Shown piece after piece: positions 1 to 9,008 of a DNA stretch of 64,000 nt. Source of the stretch: Rhodospirillales bacterium (GTDB lineage: Bacteria > Pseudomonadota > Alphaproteobacteria > CACIAM-22H2); assembly GCA_016794025.1 (NCBI GenBank), contig JAEUKX010000049.1, forward strand, positions 1-64,000. The letters are read 5' to 3'. Each line of letters opens with the position of its first letter. Position 1 is the first letter of the stretch. The notes beneath the pieces are model-generated. The model did not search any database and was not told where the DNA came from. It saw only the letters and a list, made by a program, of their open reading frames with translations. The position numbers were made by a program, and so were the translations under genes.

Positions 1-762
1 GCGCTCGCCTGGTACGGCAAGTGGTATGCGCCCAACAACGCCATGCTGGTCGTCGCGGGCGACGTGACGCCGGCGGAGGTGAAGGCGCTGGCGGAGAAAT
101 ACTACGGCCCGATCCCGCGCAAGGCCGTGCCCGAGGCGCGCATCCGCCCGCAGGAACCGCCCGCTCTCGGCACGCGCCGGATCGAGGTCCGCGACGCGCG
201 CGTGCGCCAGCCTTCGTGGTCGCGTGCGTGGCTTGCCCCGTCGGCCTCGCGCGGCCTGCCGGCACTGGGGCCGGAAATGTCCGACGCGCTCGACGTGGCA
301 GGCGAGCTCTTGGGCGGCGGGGCGACGAGCCGGCTCGTGCGCGCGCTCGTCCATGACGCCGCACTCGCGACGTCGGCGGGCGTCTCGTACGATTCGGGTG
401 CGCTCGACCTTTCGAGCTTCTGGGTCTATGCGAGCCCGCGCCCCGGCACCGAAGTGGCCGCGCTCGAGGCCGCGGTCGAGAAGGCGCTGGCCGACGTGCG
501 CGAACAGGGCTTTTCCGACGACGAGGTGGCGCGCGCCAAGACGCGCATGGCCGACGCGGCCGTGTTCGCGCGCGATTCGCTGCAGTCCGGCGCACGGGCC
601 ATCGGCGTGGCGTTCGCCACCGGCAAGGACGTCGCGTGGGTGGAGGGCTGGCCCGCACGGCTTGCCGCCGTGACGACCGCGCAGGTGAATGCCGCGCTGC
701 GCGCCGTGCTCGACCCCGACGCGCACGTGACCGCGATCCTGCTGCCCAAGCCCGGAAGCTGA
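1..762 (+). CDS. M16 family zinc peptidase, C-terminal part (truncated by window edge)
   Basis: The reading frame is open from the first base, so the gene begins upstream and only about 253 C-terminal residues are present. The opening segment (ALAWYGKWYAPNNAMLVVAGD) is the typical end of the first M16 domain, where pitrilysin/insulinase-like proteins read YxPNNAxLVVAGD. A full M16_C domain follows. The HxxEH zinc motif would lie upstream and cannot be checked. The next gene, 3 bases downstream, is a second M16-like protein. Such pairs usually form one active and one inactive subunit of a periplasmic protease. This copy is probably the catalytic partner, by inference. Confidence 0.9.
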   Translation, partial: ALAWYGKWYAPNNAMLVVAGDVTPAEVKALAEKYYGPIPRKAVPEARIRPQEPPALGTRRIEVRDARVRQPSWSRAWLAPSASRGLPALGPEMSDALDVAGELLGGGATSRLVRALVHDAALATSAGVSYDSGALDLSSFWVYASPRPGTEVAALEAAVEKALADVREQGFSDDEVARAKTRMADAAVFARDSLQSGARAIGVAFATGKDVAWVEGWPARLAAVTTAQVNAALRAVLDPDAHVTAILLPKPGS

Positions 763-765
763 CGC

Positions 766-2082
766 ATGCGCGCGCTTTTCGCCCTGCTGCTGTTCGTCCT
801 TGCCGCCGCCCCTGCCGGGGCCGCGGGCCCGAAGATCGAGCGCGTGACCAGCCCCGGCGGGATCGAGGCGTGGTTCGTGCGCGACAACTCGCTGCCGCTG
901 CTGGCACTCCAGTTCGCCTGGCGCGGCGGTTCGGCCGCCGATCCCGCGGGCAAGGAAGGGCGCGCGGCCATGACGGCCGACATGCTCGTGCACGGGGCGG
1001 GCACGCGCGACCAGCAGGAATTCGCCGCGGCGCTGGAGGACAGGTCGATCGGGCTGGGTTTCTCGGCCGGGGCGGACACGCTGCAGGGCTCGCTGCGCGT
1101 GCTGTCGCGCGACAAGGAGTTCGGCGCAGGCCTGCTCGCCGACGCGCTGACGAAGCCGCGCTTCGAGCCCGCGCAGGTCGAGCGCATCCGCCAGTCCATT
1201 CTCGCCGCCCTCGCGCGCGACGAGACCTCGCCCGAGTCGATCGCGCGGCGCACCTTCGCGCGCGCGGCTTTCGGCGAGCACCCCTATGCGAAGCCTTCGC
1301 GCGGCACGCCCGAAAGCATCAAGGCGATGGGCGAGGCGGATCTTCGCGCGGGCCTTGCCGCAGGCTATGCACGCGACAACCTGCTGGTGACGGCCGTCGG
1401 CGATTCGAACCCCGAGGAACTGGGTGCGCTCATCGACCGCGCGTTCGGCGGCCTGCCGGCGAAGGCGGCCGTGCCCCCCGTGCCTGCGGCGCGCTTCGGC
1501 GGGGCGGGCCGCACGATCGTCGTCGAACGGCCGGGCAGCCAGACGAACGTGCTGGTCGGCGCCCCCGGCATCTCGCGCGACGACCCGGACCTTTTCGCCG
1601 CTTCCATCGTCAACTACATCCTCGGCGGCGGCGGGTTCAATTCCCGCCTGATGCTTTCCGTGCGCGAACGCGAGGGGCTCACCTACGGCATCGGCACGGG
1701 CCTTGCGATCTTCGATCACGCCAATCTCGTGCAGGGTTCGTGGTCGAGCGAGAACCGCGTGGTCGGCCGGGCGCTTGGCCTCGTTCGCGCGGAACTGGCG
1801 CGCATGGGCGCGGACGGCCCGACGGCCGAGGAATTGCAGGGCGCCAAGGATTACCTGCTGGGCTCGTTCGCGCTGCAGTTCGACGGCGTGGGCGGTATTG
1901 CGCGGCTGCTGCTCAATGCAAGGCTCGACGGACGCGGGACGGGCTGGTTCGACGAGCGCGAGACGCGCATCCGCGCCGTGACGCTTGCCGACGCGCGCCG
2001 CGTGGCGGCGCGGCTGTTCGCAGGCCCCGAGCTTCTGGTCGTCGCCGTCGGCAAGCCCGAGGGAATCCGGCCGAGCGACTGA
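766..2082 (+). CDS. M16 family peptidase-like protein, probably the non-catalytic subunit
   Basis: A 438-residue protein with an N-terminal signal peptide (hydrophobic LFALLLFVLAAAPAGA, likely cut after AGA), so it should act in the periplasm. It has two M16-type domains. The position that holds HxxEH in active M16 enzymes reads AAMTADMLVHGAG (about residues 67-79), so the zinc ligands are absent. The C-terminal domain keeps the arginine/tyrosine-type signature in SVREREGLTYGIGTG. The start is 3 bases after the upstream M16 gene, so the two are co-translated. The pair resembles the PqqL-like active/inactive partners common in alphaproteobacteria. The substrate is unknown. Confidence 0.88.
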   Translation: MRALFALLLFVLAAAPAGAAGPKIERVTSPGGIEAWFVRDNSLPLLALQFAWRGGSAADPAGKEGRAAMTADMLVHGAGTRDQQEFAAALEDRSIGLGFSAGADTLQGSLRVLSRDKEFGAGLLADALTKPRFEPAQVERIRQSILAALARDETSPESIARRTFARAAFGEHPYAKPSRGTPESIKAMGEADLRAGLAAGYARDNLLVTAVGDSNPEELGALIDRAFGGLPAKAAVPPVPAARFGGAGRTIVVERPGSQTNVLVGAPGISRDDPDLFAASIVNYILGGGGFNSRLMLSVREREGLTYGIGTGLAIFDHANLVQGSWSSENRVVGRALGLVRAELARMGADGPTAEELQGAKDYLLGSFALQFDGVGGIARLLLNARLDGRGTGWFDERETRIRAVTLADARRVAARLFAGPELLVVAVGKPEGIRPSD

Positions 2083-2137
2083 CGCCGCTTCCGGCTATCA
2101 TCTTCCGCCCTTACGCCCCCGTCCGACGAGTCGCCCC

Positions 2138-3406
2138 ATGCCGCTTCCCTATCTCCAGGATCTCCGCCATTGCGCGGGCCACGACCTTGACGGTCCGCTT
2201 GCGCACACGCGCCCGGTCCTCGCGCGCCTCAAGGCCGCCAAGGGCAGGGGCGAATACGCCTTCCTCGACCAGCCCGACCGCACCGACGACCTCGCCGCGA
2301 TCGAGGCGGCGGCTTCCGACATGCGCCGCTTCGGCACGGTCGTGCTGCTGGGCACGGGCGGGTCGAGCCTCGGCGCCCGCACGCTCGCCGCGCTTGCCGA
2401 TGGCGGCGGCGGCTTCTGGCCGAAAGGCACGCCGCGCCTGATCGTCGCGGAGAATGTCGATCCGTTCGGCTTCGAGCGGATGCTCGCCACGCTCGACCCG
2501 GCCGATACGGGCGTGCTGCTCGTGTCGAAGTCGGGCGGGACCGGCGAGACGCTCGCCCAGGCGCACGCGATCCTGCCGTGGCTGGCGAAGGCGGGTGCGC
2601 TTGCGCCGCGCGCGCGCGCGATCACGGAGCCGACCGACAACGCGCTTGCCCGGCTCGCCCGGCGCCACGCGATCCCGATCCTCGAACATCCGCCCACGCT
2701 GGGCGGCCGCTATTCGGTCCTGTCGGTGGTGGGGCTGCTGCCGGCGGCAATCCTCGGGCTCGACATCCGCGCCCTTCGCGCCGGGGCCGCGGCCGCGCGC
2801 GATGCCGCACTTGAAGATCCGGCCACTTCGCTGCCCGCGCACGGGGCCGCACTGGCTGCCGCTCTCGTCCACAAGGGCAAGCGCACGACGGTCCTGTGCC
2901 CCTATGTCGACGCGCTCGGTCCCTTCGCCCAGTGGTTCGCGCAGCTGTGGGCCGAAAGCCTCGGCAAGGGCGGGGAAGGCACGACGCCGATCCGCGCGCT
3001 GGGCACGGTCGACCAGCACAGCCAGCTGCAGCTCTGGCTCGACGGACCGGCCGACAAGCTCGTGACGATCGTGGCGCGCGACAGCCGCGATGCGGGCCCG
3101 CGCTATCCGGCGGCCGCACTGGCCGACGCCTCGCTCGACTGGCTGGCCGGCCGCACGATGGGCGACCTGCTGGACGTGTCGTGGCGCGCCACGGCCGAGA
3201 CGCTCGCCCGGCGCGGCAGGCCCGTGCGCATCCTGACGATCCGCACGCTCGACGAGACGACGCTCGGCGCGCTGCTGATGCATTTCATGCTGGAAACGGT
3301 GATCGCGGCGGACCTGTTCGGCGTCGATCCCTACGACCAGCCGGCGGTCGAGGACGGCAAGAAGCTCGCGCGCACGTATCTCAAGGGCATGGGCGCCGGC
3401 GGATGA
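2138..3406 (+). CDS. pgi: Glucose-6-phosphate isomerase
   Basis: Interconverts glucose 6-phosphate and fructose 6-phosphate in the cytoplasm. The 422-residue product carries the sugar-phosphate (SIS-type) loop [14 protein letters not shown] (about residues 69-82), the SKSGGTGET phosphate-binding loop, and the active-site block around [11 protein letters not shown] followed by [15 protein letters not shown]. It is shorter than the roughly 550-residue enteric enzyme and matches the compact form seen in many alphaproteobacteria. The frame is open back to 1985, but upstream codons only mirror the preceding gene. ATG 2138 starts the expected [10 protein letters not shown]-terminus. The stop overlaps the mutL start by 4 bases (ATGA). 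Confidence 0.9.
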   Translation: MPLPYLQDLRHCAGHDLDGPLAHTRPVLARLKAAKGRGEYAFLDQPDRTDDLAAIEAAASDMRRFGTVVLLGTGGSSLGARTLAALADGGGGFWPKGTPRLIVAENVDPFGFERMLATLDPADTGVLLVSKSGGTGETLAQAHAILPWLAKAGALAPRARAITEPTDNALARLARRHAIPILEHPPTLGGRYSVLSVVGLLPAAILGLDIRALRAGAAAARDAALEDPATSLPAHGAALAAALVHKGKRTTVLCPYVDALGPFAQWFAQLWAESLGKGGEGTTPIRALGTVDQHSQLQLWLDGPADKLVTIVARDSRDAGPRYPAAALADASLDWLAGRTMGDLLDVSWRATAETLARRGRPVRILTIRTLDETTLGALLMHFMLETVIAADLFGVDPYDQPAVEDGKKLARTYLKGMGAGG

Positions 3407-5229
3407 CGATCCGCCGCCTGCCCGAGACGCTGGTCAACCGCATCGCCGCGGGCGAGGTGATCGAGCGGCCGGCGGCGGCCGTCAAGGAACTGGTCGAGAA
3501 TGCGATCGATGCCGGCGCCACGCGCATCGACGTGACGCTGGGCGAGGCGGGGCGCGCGCTGATCGCCGTCGTCGACGACGGCAAGGGCATGACGCCGGAC
3601 GAGCTTTCGCTGGCCGTCGAACGCCACGCCACCTCGAAGCTGCCGGACGACGACCTGCTGGCCATCCGCACGCTGGGATTCCGCGGCGAGGCGCTGCCCT
3701 CCATCGGTGCGGTCGCGCGCCTTGCGATCGCAAGCCGCCCGCGCGCGGCCACCGAAGCGTGGTCGATCGCGGTCGAAGGCGGGGCCAAGGCCGAGCCGGT
3801 GCCCGCTTCCGCCCCGCCGGGCACGCGCGTGGAAGTGCGCGATCTGTTCTACGCCACGCCCGCGCGCCTCAAGTTCCTGAAGGGCGAGCGGGCGGAGCGC
3901 GAGGCGTGCGAGGACGTGGTCGCGCGGCTGGCGATGGCGCACCCGGAAGTCGCGTTCTCGCTGACCGCCGACGGCCGCGCGGTCCTGAAACTGCCGGCTG
4001 CGACGGGCGGCGGCGACGAGGCGCGCCTGCAGCGCGTGTCGGCCGTGATCGGCCGGGATTTCTTCGACAATGCCGTGGCGCTCGATGCGCGCCGCGCCGA
4101 CCCCGAGGGGGCGGTGCGCCTGTCGGGCCATGCGGGCCTTCCCACGTACAACCGTGCCACCGCGCAGCACCAATACCTGTTCGTCAATGGCCGGCCCGTG
4201 CGCGACAAGCTGCTGGCCGGTGCCGTGCGCGGCGCCTATGCCGATTTCCTGGCGCGCGACCGCCACCCGGCCGTGGCGCTGTTCCTGGAACTGCCCACGC
4301 ACATGGTCGATGCCAACGTGCATCCGGCCAAGACCGAGGTGCGTTTCCGCGATCCCGCGCGCATCCGCGGCCTGATCGTGGCAAGCCTGAAAGAGGCGCT
4401 CGACCGCGCGGGCTTCCGCGCCTCGACGCGCGTGGCGGTCGAAGCGCTGGAACTGGCGCGCGCGCATGCGGCCCCGCCGCCGCAATATGCCTTTCCGGCG
4501 CGCGGGCCCGCACACGGCACGGCCCCCGGTGCGGCCCTGGCCGAGCGCAGCGTCGAATACAATGCCCCCGTCGCGGCCCGCCCGGCGGCCCCGGCCTTCG
4601 GCGCCTCGGTTCCCGCACCTGCTGCCGTCGGCGAAGCCGCTCCTTCCGGCCTGCCGCTGGGCATCGCGCGCGCTCAGCTGCACGAGACCTATATCGTCGC
4701 GCAGACGGCCGACGGCATCGTGATCGTCGACCAGCATGCCGCGCATGAGCGCCTCGTCTACGAACGCATGAAGGAGGCGCTCGACGCGGGCGGCGTGAAA
4801 CGGCAGGCGCTGCTGATCCCCGAGATCGTCGAACTGGACGAAGGCGCGGCCGCGGCGATCGCGGCCAAGGCGGACGAACTGGCCGAACTTGGCCTGGTCG
4901 TGGAACCTTTCGGGCCCGGTGCCGTCGCGGTGCGCGAGACGCCGGCCCTGCTGGGCGAACTCGACGTGAAGGGGCTGCTGCGCGACCTTGCCGACGAGAT
5001 CGCGGAACACGGTGCGGCACTCTCGCTCAAGGAGCGGCTCGCCGACGTGTGCGGCACCATCGCGTGCCACGGCTCCGTGCGCGCCGGCCGCCGCCTGTCG
5101 GGCCCGGAGATGGACGCGCTGCTCCGGCAGATGGAGGCGACGCCGCACAGCGGCCAGTGCAACCACGGCCGGCCGACCTATGTGGAACTGAAGCTCGCCG
5201 ACATCGAGAAGCTGTTCGGCCGGCGGTAG
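3403..5229 (+). CDS. mutL: DNA mismatch repair endonuclease MutL
   Basis: A 608-residue GHKL ATPase that links MutS mismatch recognition to strand removal. The N-terminus has the expected [20 protein letters not shown], the ATP-binding [10 protein letters not shown] and the [10 protein letters not shown] lid. An S5-like domain follows, with [10 protein letters not shown]. After a Pro/Ala-rich linker (about residues 365-415), the C-terminal domain has the endonuclease metal motif DQHA-x2-E-x4-E near residue 443, plus ACHGSVRAG and QCNHGRPT near the end. It is therefore the nicking type, as in bacteria without MutH. The start overlaps the pgi stop by 4 bases, so translation is probably coupled. 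Confidence 0.96.
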   Translation: MTIRRLPETLVNRIAAGEVIERPAAAVKELVENAIDAGATRIDVTLGEAGRALIAVVDDGKGMTPDELSLAVERHATSKLPDDDLLAIRTLGFRGEALPSIGAVARLAIASRPRAATEAWSIAVEGGAKAEPVPASAPPGTRVEVRDLFYATPARLKFLKGERAEREACEDVVARLAMAHPEVAFSLTADGRAVLKLPAATGGGDEARLQRVSAVIGRDFFDNAVALDARRADPEGAVRLSGHAGLPTYNRATAQHQYLFVNGRPVRDKLLAGAVRGAYADFLARDRHPAVALFLELPTHMVDANVHPAKTEVRFRDPARIRGLIVASLKEALDRAGFRASTRVAVEALELARAHAAPPPQYAFPARGPAHGTAPGAALAERSVEYNAPVAARPAAPAFGASVPAPAAVGEAAPSGLPLGIARAQLHETYIVAQTADGIVIVDQHAAHERLVYERMKEALDAGGVKRQALLIPEIVELDEGAAAAIAAKADELAELGLVVEPFGPGAVAVRETPALLGELDVKGLLRDLADEIAEHGAALSLKERLADVCGTIACHGSVRAGRRLSGPEMDALLRQMEATPHSGQCNHGRPTYVELKLADIEKLFGRR

Positions 5230-5403
5230 TCGCCGCATAGGCAATAAAACTTTTTGTAAGAATTAAATCATTGAACGGCAGCGGCGGGCATGACATGGTT
5301 GCGGCCATGTCGATTCCGCTGTCCGCATCGTTCGCACCGATCCTGCCGCCGTCCGGCAGCACCATTCGTTTTGCGGAATCGGTCACCTCGGAAAAATCCG
5401 CGA

Positions 5404-5515
5404 AAACAGGTTACCGGGCCCCCGAAATCGGCATTTATCCGTTAAATGGCAATGGGTTGGAATTAGGTTACCGGCAGGCGACCTGTCGCCTGCGGTCGCC
5501 AGTGGTAACCTGTTT
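5404..5515. repeat. Inverted-repeat element, copy A (arms AAACAGGTTACC / GGTAACCTGTTT)
   Basis: The outer arms are 5404-5415 (AAACAGGTTACC) and 5504-5515 (GGTAACCTGTTT), exact reverse complements enclosing 88 bases. Inside are a further AGGTTACC at 5465-5472 and a perfect 8-bp hairpin (GCAGGCGA, loop CCTG, TCGCCTGC) at 5474-5493. The 21 bases 5495-5515 are the exact reverse complement of 53587-53607 in a second copy about 48 kb away. Both copies are intergenic. This looks like a small dispersed palindromic repeat family. Function unknown. Confidence 0.75.
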
Positions 5516-5553
5516 CGGGACCGGATGCGCCGCCAAAGATGCGGGCGCGGTTG

Positions 5554-5582
5554 TTGCGTTGCGGGAGGGGCTTGCCTATGTT
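5554..5582 (+). promoter_or_regulatory. Candidate lepA promoter
   Basis: TTGCGT (5554-5559), a 17-base spacer and TATGTT (5577-5582) form a plausible housekeeping -35/-10 pair. The predicted start of transcription is near 5589, about 50 bases before the lepA ATG and just before the hairpin at 5598. This is pattern inspection only, in a GC-rich background where weak matches are common. Confidence 0.35.
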
Positions 5583-5597
5583 CCCGCTTCCCTCCGC

Positions 5598-5623
5598 GCG
5601 CCCCAACTCGGGCGCCTTTTTTT
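5598..5623 (+). terminator. Terminator-like hairpin in the lepA leader
   Basis: GCGCCC (5598-5603) and GGGCGC (5610-5615) form a perfect 6-bp GC stem with loop CAACTC, followed by C and seven T (5617-5623). This has the form of an intrinsic terminator. It lies only 15 bases before the lepA start, so it either ends transcription arriving from upstream or acts as an attenuator for lepA. Confidence 0.55.
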
Positions 5624-5638
5624 CGAGTCCTCCGCGCA

Positions 5639-7441
5639 ATGACCGACCTCTCGCGCATCCGCAACTTCTCGATCGTCGCGCATATCGATCACGGGAAGTC
5701 GACGCTGGCTGACCGCCTGATCCAGGCCTGCGGTGCGGTCGAGGCGCGCGAGATGCAGGACCAGATGCTCGACTCGATGGACATCGAGCGCGAGCGCGGC
5801 ATCACCATCAAGGCGCAGACCGTCCGGCTCGACTACAAGGCCAAGGACGGGAAGGACTATGTCCTGAACCTGATGGACACGCCCGGCCACGTGGACTTCG
5901 CCTACGAGGTCAGCCGGTCGCTCGCCGCGTGCGAGGGATCGATCCTCGTCGTCGACGCCTCGCAAGGGGTGGAGGCGCAGACGCTCGCCAACGTCTACCA
6001 GGCGCTCGACGTGGGCCACGAGATCGTGCCCGTGCTCAACAAGATCGACCTGCCGGCGGCCGACCCCGAGCGCATCAAGAAGCAGATCGAGGACGTGATC
6101 GGGCTCGACGCCTCGGACGCCGTGCCCATCTCGGCGAAGACCGGGCTCAACATCGATCTCGTGCTCGAGGCGCTGGTCCAGCGCCTGCCCGCGCCCAAGG
6201 GCGACGGGGCGGCCCCGCTGAAGGCCCTGCTCGTGGATGCCTGGTACGACCTCTATCTCGGCGTCGTGCTTCTCATCCGCGTCAAGGACGGGCGCATCGC
6301 GCGCGGCATGAAGATCCGGATGATGAATTCCGGCGCCAACTACGACGTCGAGCGCGTGGGCGTGTTCACGCCCAAGCTCAAGGACGCGGGCGAACTGGGG
6401 GCGGGCGAGATCGGGTTCGTGACCGCCGGCATCAAGGCGGTGGCGGACGTCGCCATCGGCGACACGATCACCGAGGAGAAGCGCCGCGCGGCCGAGCCGC
6501 TGGCGGGATTCAAGCCCTCGCTGCCGGTGGTATGGTGCGGACTGTTTCCGGTCGATCCCGCGCAGTTCGAGCATCTGCGCGAGAGCCTCGCCAAGCTGCG
6601 GCTCAACGACGCGAGCTTCGTCTACGAGCCGGAAAGCTCGGCGGCCCTGGGCTTCGGCTTCCGCTGCGGCTTCCTCGGGCTGCTGCATCTGGAAATCGTG
6701 CAGGAACGGCTGTCGCGCGAGTTCGACCTCGACCTGATCGCGACGGCGCCCTCGGTCGTCTACAAGATCTACCTGACCGACGGCAGCGTGCTCGACCTGC
6801 ACAACCCCGCCGACATGCCCGATGCCGTGCGCATCGACCATATCGAGGAGCCGCGCATCAAGGCGACGATCCTCGTGCCGGACGAGTATCTCGGCGCGAT
6901 CCTGAAGCTCTGCCAGGACCGGCGCGGCATCCAGCAGAACCTCACCTACGTGGGCAACCGCGCGATGGTGGTCTACGACCTGCCGCTCAACGAGGTCGTG
7001 TTCGATTTCTACGACCGCCTCAAGTCGGTCAGCCGCGGCTACGCGTCCTTCGACTACCAGATGACCGACTACCGCGAGGACGATCTCGTGCGCCTGTCGA
7101 TCCTCGTCAACGCCGAGCCGGTCGACGCGCTTGCCATCATCGTCCACCGCACCCAGGCCGAAAGCCGCGGGCGCGCGCTGTGCGTGAAGCTCAAGGAACT
7201 CATCCCGCGCCAGCTCTTCCAGATCCCCGTGCAGGCGGCCATCGGCGGCAAGATCGTCGCGCGCGAGACGATCTCGGCGCTGCGCAAGGACGTGCTCGCC
7301 AAGTGCTATGGCGGCGACATCACGCGCAAGCGCAAGCTCCTCGACAAGCAGAAGGAGGGCAAGAAGCGCATGCGCCAGTTCGGCCAGGTCGAGATCCCGC
7401 AGTCCGCCTTCCTCGCCGCGCTCAAGGCGCGCGACGACTAG
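5639..7441 (+). CDS. lepA: Elongation factor 4 (LepA), ribosomal back-translocase GTPase
   Basis: A 600-residue translation GTPase, the usual LepA length. The P-loop is [14 protein letters not shown] (about residues 15-28), with switch [15 protein letters not shown]3 DTPGHVDF and G4 NKIDLP. The LepA-specific C-terminal domain ends in [19 protein letters not shown], the basic segment that reaches the peptidyl-transferase centre. The frame is open upstream to 5525, but homology begins at [19 protein letters not shown]. No Shine-Dalgarno sequence precedes ATG 5639. The leader contains a promoter-like pair and a terminator-like hairpin. The role is rescue or remodelling of stalled elongating ribosomes. 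Confidence 0.97.
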   Translation: MTDLSRIRNFSIVAHIDHGKSTLADRLIQACGAVEAREMQDQMLDSMDIERERGITIKAQTVRLDYKAKDGKDYVLNLMDTPGHVDFAYEVSRSLAACEGSILVVDASQGVEAQTLANVYQALDVGHEIVPVLNKIDLPAADPERIKKQIEDVIGLDASDAVPISAKTGLNIDLVLEALVQRLPAPKGDGAAPLKALLVDAWYDLYLGVVLLIRVKDGRIARGMKIRMMNSGANYDVERVGVFTPKLKDAGELGAGEIGFVTAGIKAVADVAIGDTITEEKRRAAEPLAGFKPSLPVVWCGLFPVDPAQFEHLRESLAKLRLNDASFVYEPESSAALGFGFRCGFLGLLHLEIVQERLSREFDLDLIATAPSVVYKIYLTDGSVLDLHNPADMPDAVRIDHIEEPRIKATILVPDEYLGAILKLCQDRRGIQQNLTYVGNRAMVVYDLPLNEVVFDFYDRLKSVSRGYASFDYQMTDYREDDLVRLSILVNAEPVDALAIIVHRTQAESRGRALCVKLKELIPRQLFQIPVQAAIGGKIVARETISALRKDVLAKCYGGDITRKRKLLDKQKEGKKRMRQFGQVEIPQSAFLAALKARDD

Positions 7442-7450
7442 GCTTCGGCC

Positions 7451-7771
7451 TCAGCGCCAGTCGGGCCGCCGGCGGCGGCGCGGCAGGCGCGGGCGGCCCG
7501 CATACCAAAGCATCGCCCCGGCCACCGTCGCCGCCATCCAGGCCGGCGCCAGAAGGACCGGAAAGACGAACTCCTCCCACACCGCCGGGCTGGCGTGGCG
7601 CGCCACCGCGGGCCCTGCGGCAAGCAGCGAGTCGCTGTCGAGCGTCTCCCACACCGCGAGCAGCGGCAGCGGCGAATACTGGCCGTGCTCAAGCCACCCG
7701 AATCCGTCGTGGCCGGCCGCGGCGGCGGCACCCGCAAACAGCAGCCAGGCAGCGATCCGCAGCACGATCAC
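7451..7771 (-). CDS. Small membrane protein of an alphaproteobacterial family of unknown function
   Basis: A 106-residue protein with two hydrophobic segments, LRIAAWLLFAGAAAAA (about 4-19) and VFPVLLAPAWMAATVAGAML (about 68-87), and a basic tail (RPRLPRRRRRPDWR). The spacing of a GHD near residue 20, a LAVWETLDSDSLL-type stretch and LLAPAW recalls a small conserved membrane protein found across Rhodospirillales-like genomes. This is recognition from memory, not a search. The start is GTG 7771, with a second in-frame GTG at 7765. It converges on lepA with 9 bases between stop codons. No function can be assigned. Confidence 0.65.
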   Translation of the reverse strand: MIVLRIAAWLLFAGAAAAAGHDGFGWLEHGQYSPLPLLAVWETLDSDSLLAAGPAVARHASPAVWEEFVFPVLLAPAWMAATVAGAMLWYAGRPRLPRRRRRPDWR

Positions 7772-7886
7772 GAAGGCCCGATCCCCCCATCCGGTCCGGA
7801 ATTTCCGTGCCAGTCTAGCGGCTTCGTCCGGGCGAGGCGAGCGGACCGGAAGCCCTTGGAATGCGGCCGGTTTGCCTGTAAGACCA

Positions 7887-7907
7887 CCTCCGCCGACCCG
7901 GCGGAGG
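7887..7907. repeat. 8-bp inverted repeat overlapping the 5' end of tRNA-Ser
   Basis: CCTCCGCC (7887-7894) and GGCGGAGG (7900-7907) are perfect reverse complements around the loop GACCC. The right arm runs into the 5' acceptor strand of the tRNA (7903-7909). The left arm also duplicates the 3' end of the tRNA (CCTCCGCC at 7984-7991), so the tRNA is flanked by 8-base direct repeats. The precursor leader could compete with the acceptor stem. Confidence 0.5.
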
Positions 7908-7992
7908 GGTGGCCGAGTGGTTTAAGGCGCTCGCTTGGAAAGCGTGTATGGGGGAAACCCCATCGTGAGTTCGAATCTCATCCCCTCCGCCA
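7903..7992 (+). tRNA. tRNA-Ser (anticodon GGA)
   Basis: A complete class II tRNA of 90 bases including encoded CCA (7990-7992). The acceptor stem is GGAGGGG (7903-7909) with CCCCTCC (7982-7988), and the discriminator is G. The anticodon loop TTGGAAA places GGA at 7937-7939, reading UCC and UCU. The long variable arm (GGGG GAAA CCCC) is typical of serine tRNAs, and the T loop TTCGAAT is standard. The anticodon stem pairs CTCGC with GCGTG, giving one internal T-T mismatch at the second pair. The 3' end overlaps the stop codon of the siroheme synthase gene on the other strand by 15 bases. Confidence 0.97.
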
Positions 7993-8919
7993 TTCCTTCC
8001 CGGCGAGTCCGATTATCCGGACCACGCGCTTTCCCTCGCGCGCGATGGCGGCGGCAGTGAGCGCGGCATCGGCCGTCTCGCCGTCGACAAGGCCCGAGCG
8101 TCCGTCGACAGCGATCCGCCTCGCCTCGCGCCGCGCCAGTTCGAGAACCGTTTCCGACACGTCGTTGTCGAACAGGACCACGTCGGCGGCCATCAGTTCG
8201 CGCAGGGTCTTAAGCGTGAGATGCTCCGCGTCGAGATGCCCTCGTTCGACGATCGTGACTTGACCGGACCGCGATTGCCGATGCGCACGATCTGAAAGAA
8301 ATCCGAAAGCGACGTCGTCCTCGGGCGGGGGAACGACGAAGGCGCGCTCGCAGAGCGCTTCCCAGAATGCCCGGCGGGCGAGCCCCGGCTTGAGCGCCGC
8401 GTTGACCCGGGACCGGATACGTCCCGCGAGTGCGGCCCACGCGGAGACGGTCGAGGGCAAGACTGCCTCGATGCGGCGTCGAATCTCCTGGCTCAGGATC
8501 GGCGCCGTTCCGCCGGACACGATCCCGACGACGACGGGCGAGCGATTGACGATCGATCCGAACATGACGCTGCAATATTGCGGCCTGTCGATCACGTTGC
8601 AGGGAACGCCCGCCAGTTGCGCCGTGGCGGCAAAGCTCTCGGCATCGCTGTCGTCGCGAGCATCGGCTATCGCCAATGCCGCGCCCTGAAAGTCGCAATC
8701 CCGCCAACCGGACCCGATCAGGCGGATGTCCGGACGTCCTCCCGCAAGGAGGTCGCACATCTCCGGTGCAAGCGCGTCGGGCGCCGACCAGACCTCGATC
8801 CTCGCACCGGCGGCGGCCACAAGTTCGGCCTTCCATGCGGCAGCGGCGGATCCGCCGCAAATGACGACCCGCTTGCCGCGCAGGTCGAAGAATGCCGGCA
8901 ACATCGACAGTGGCGCCAT
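7978..8919 (-). CDS. cysG: Siroheme synthase-like protein: precorrin-2 dehydrogenase/ferrochelatase with a truncated, degenerate methylase domain
   Basis: The N-terminal part matches the CysG NAD-binding dehydrogenase/chelatase domain: RGKRVVICGGSAAAAWKAEL, a NVIDRPQYCSVMF segment, and IVNRSPVVVGIVSGGTAPIL. This domain turns precorrin-2 into siroheme, the NirB cofactor. From about residue 218 it resembles the start of the uroporphyrinogen-III methylase domain (LDAEHLTLKTLRELMAADVV), but the SAM loop GAGPGD reads ERGHLD and the protein stops after about 95 residues, before the GGDPxxFGRG motif. The methylase half is therefore probably inactive, and precorrin-2 must come from another SUMT. The start is uncertain: ATG 8919 fits homology, ATG 9003 lies 5 bases after the cynS stop. 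It is the last gene of the nitrite operon, and its stop lies inside the opposite-strand tRNA-Ser. Confidence 0.85.
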   Translation of the reverse strand: MAPLSMLPAFFDLRGKRVVICGGSAAAAWKAELVAAAGARIEVWSAPDALAPEMCDLLAGGRPDIRLIGSGWRDCDFQGAALAIADARDDSDAESFAATAQLAGVPCNVIDRPQYCSVMFGSIVNRSPVVVGIVSGGTAPILSQEIRRRIEAVLPSTVSAWAALAGRIRSRVNAALKPGLARRAFWEALCERAFVVPPPEDDVAFGFLSDRAHRQSRSGQVTIVERGHLDAEHLTLKTLRELMAADVVLFDNDVSETVLELARREARRIAVDGRSGLVDGETADAALTAAAIAREGKRVVRIIGLAGKEWRRG

Positions 8920-9008
8920 GCGCGCAGGTGCCCTTGCGCGCGATCTCTCGGGCATCGCCGGCCGGGCCGGGCGGAACAAGTCTGCATCTGTCGAGCCGTC
9001 CATCGGGG

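Larger units (their letters stand above)
5230..5638 (+). other. Intergenic region between mutL and lepA with structured elements
   Basis: No convincing gene lies in these 409 bases. An open frame at 5271-5642 has no recognisable protein character. Bases 5241-5275 form an AT-rich patch in a very GC-rich genome. Bases 5404-5515 hold a palindromic element that recurs near 53.6 kb. A promoter-like pair and a terminator-like hairpin sit just before the lepA start. These are listed separately. Confidence 0.7.

Noticed and set aside
3331..5244. A 637-codon minus-strand open frame across mutL
   Set aside because: No protein family character, and it mirrors the MutL codons. MutL motifs on the plus strand are unambiguous.
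5271..5642. A 123-codon frame in the lepA leader
   Set aside because: No recognisable protein features, overlaps palindromic repeats and a terminator hairpin, and crosses the lepA start.
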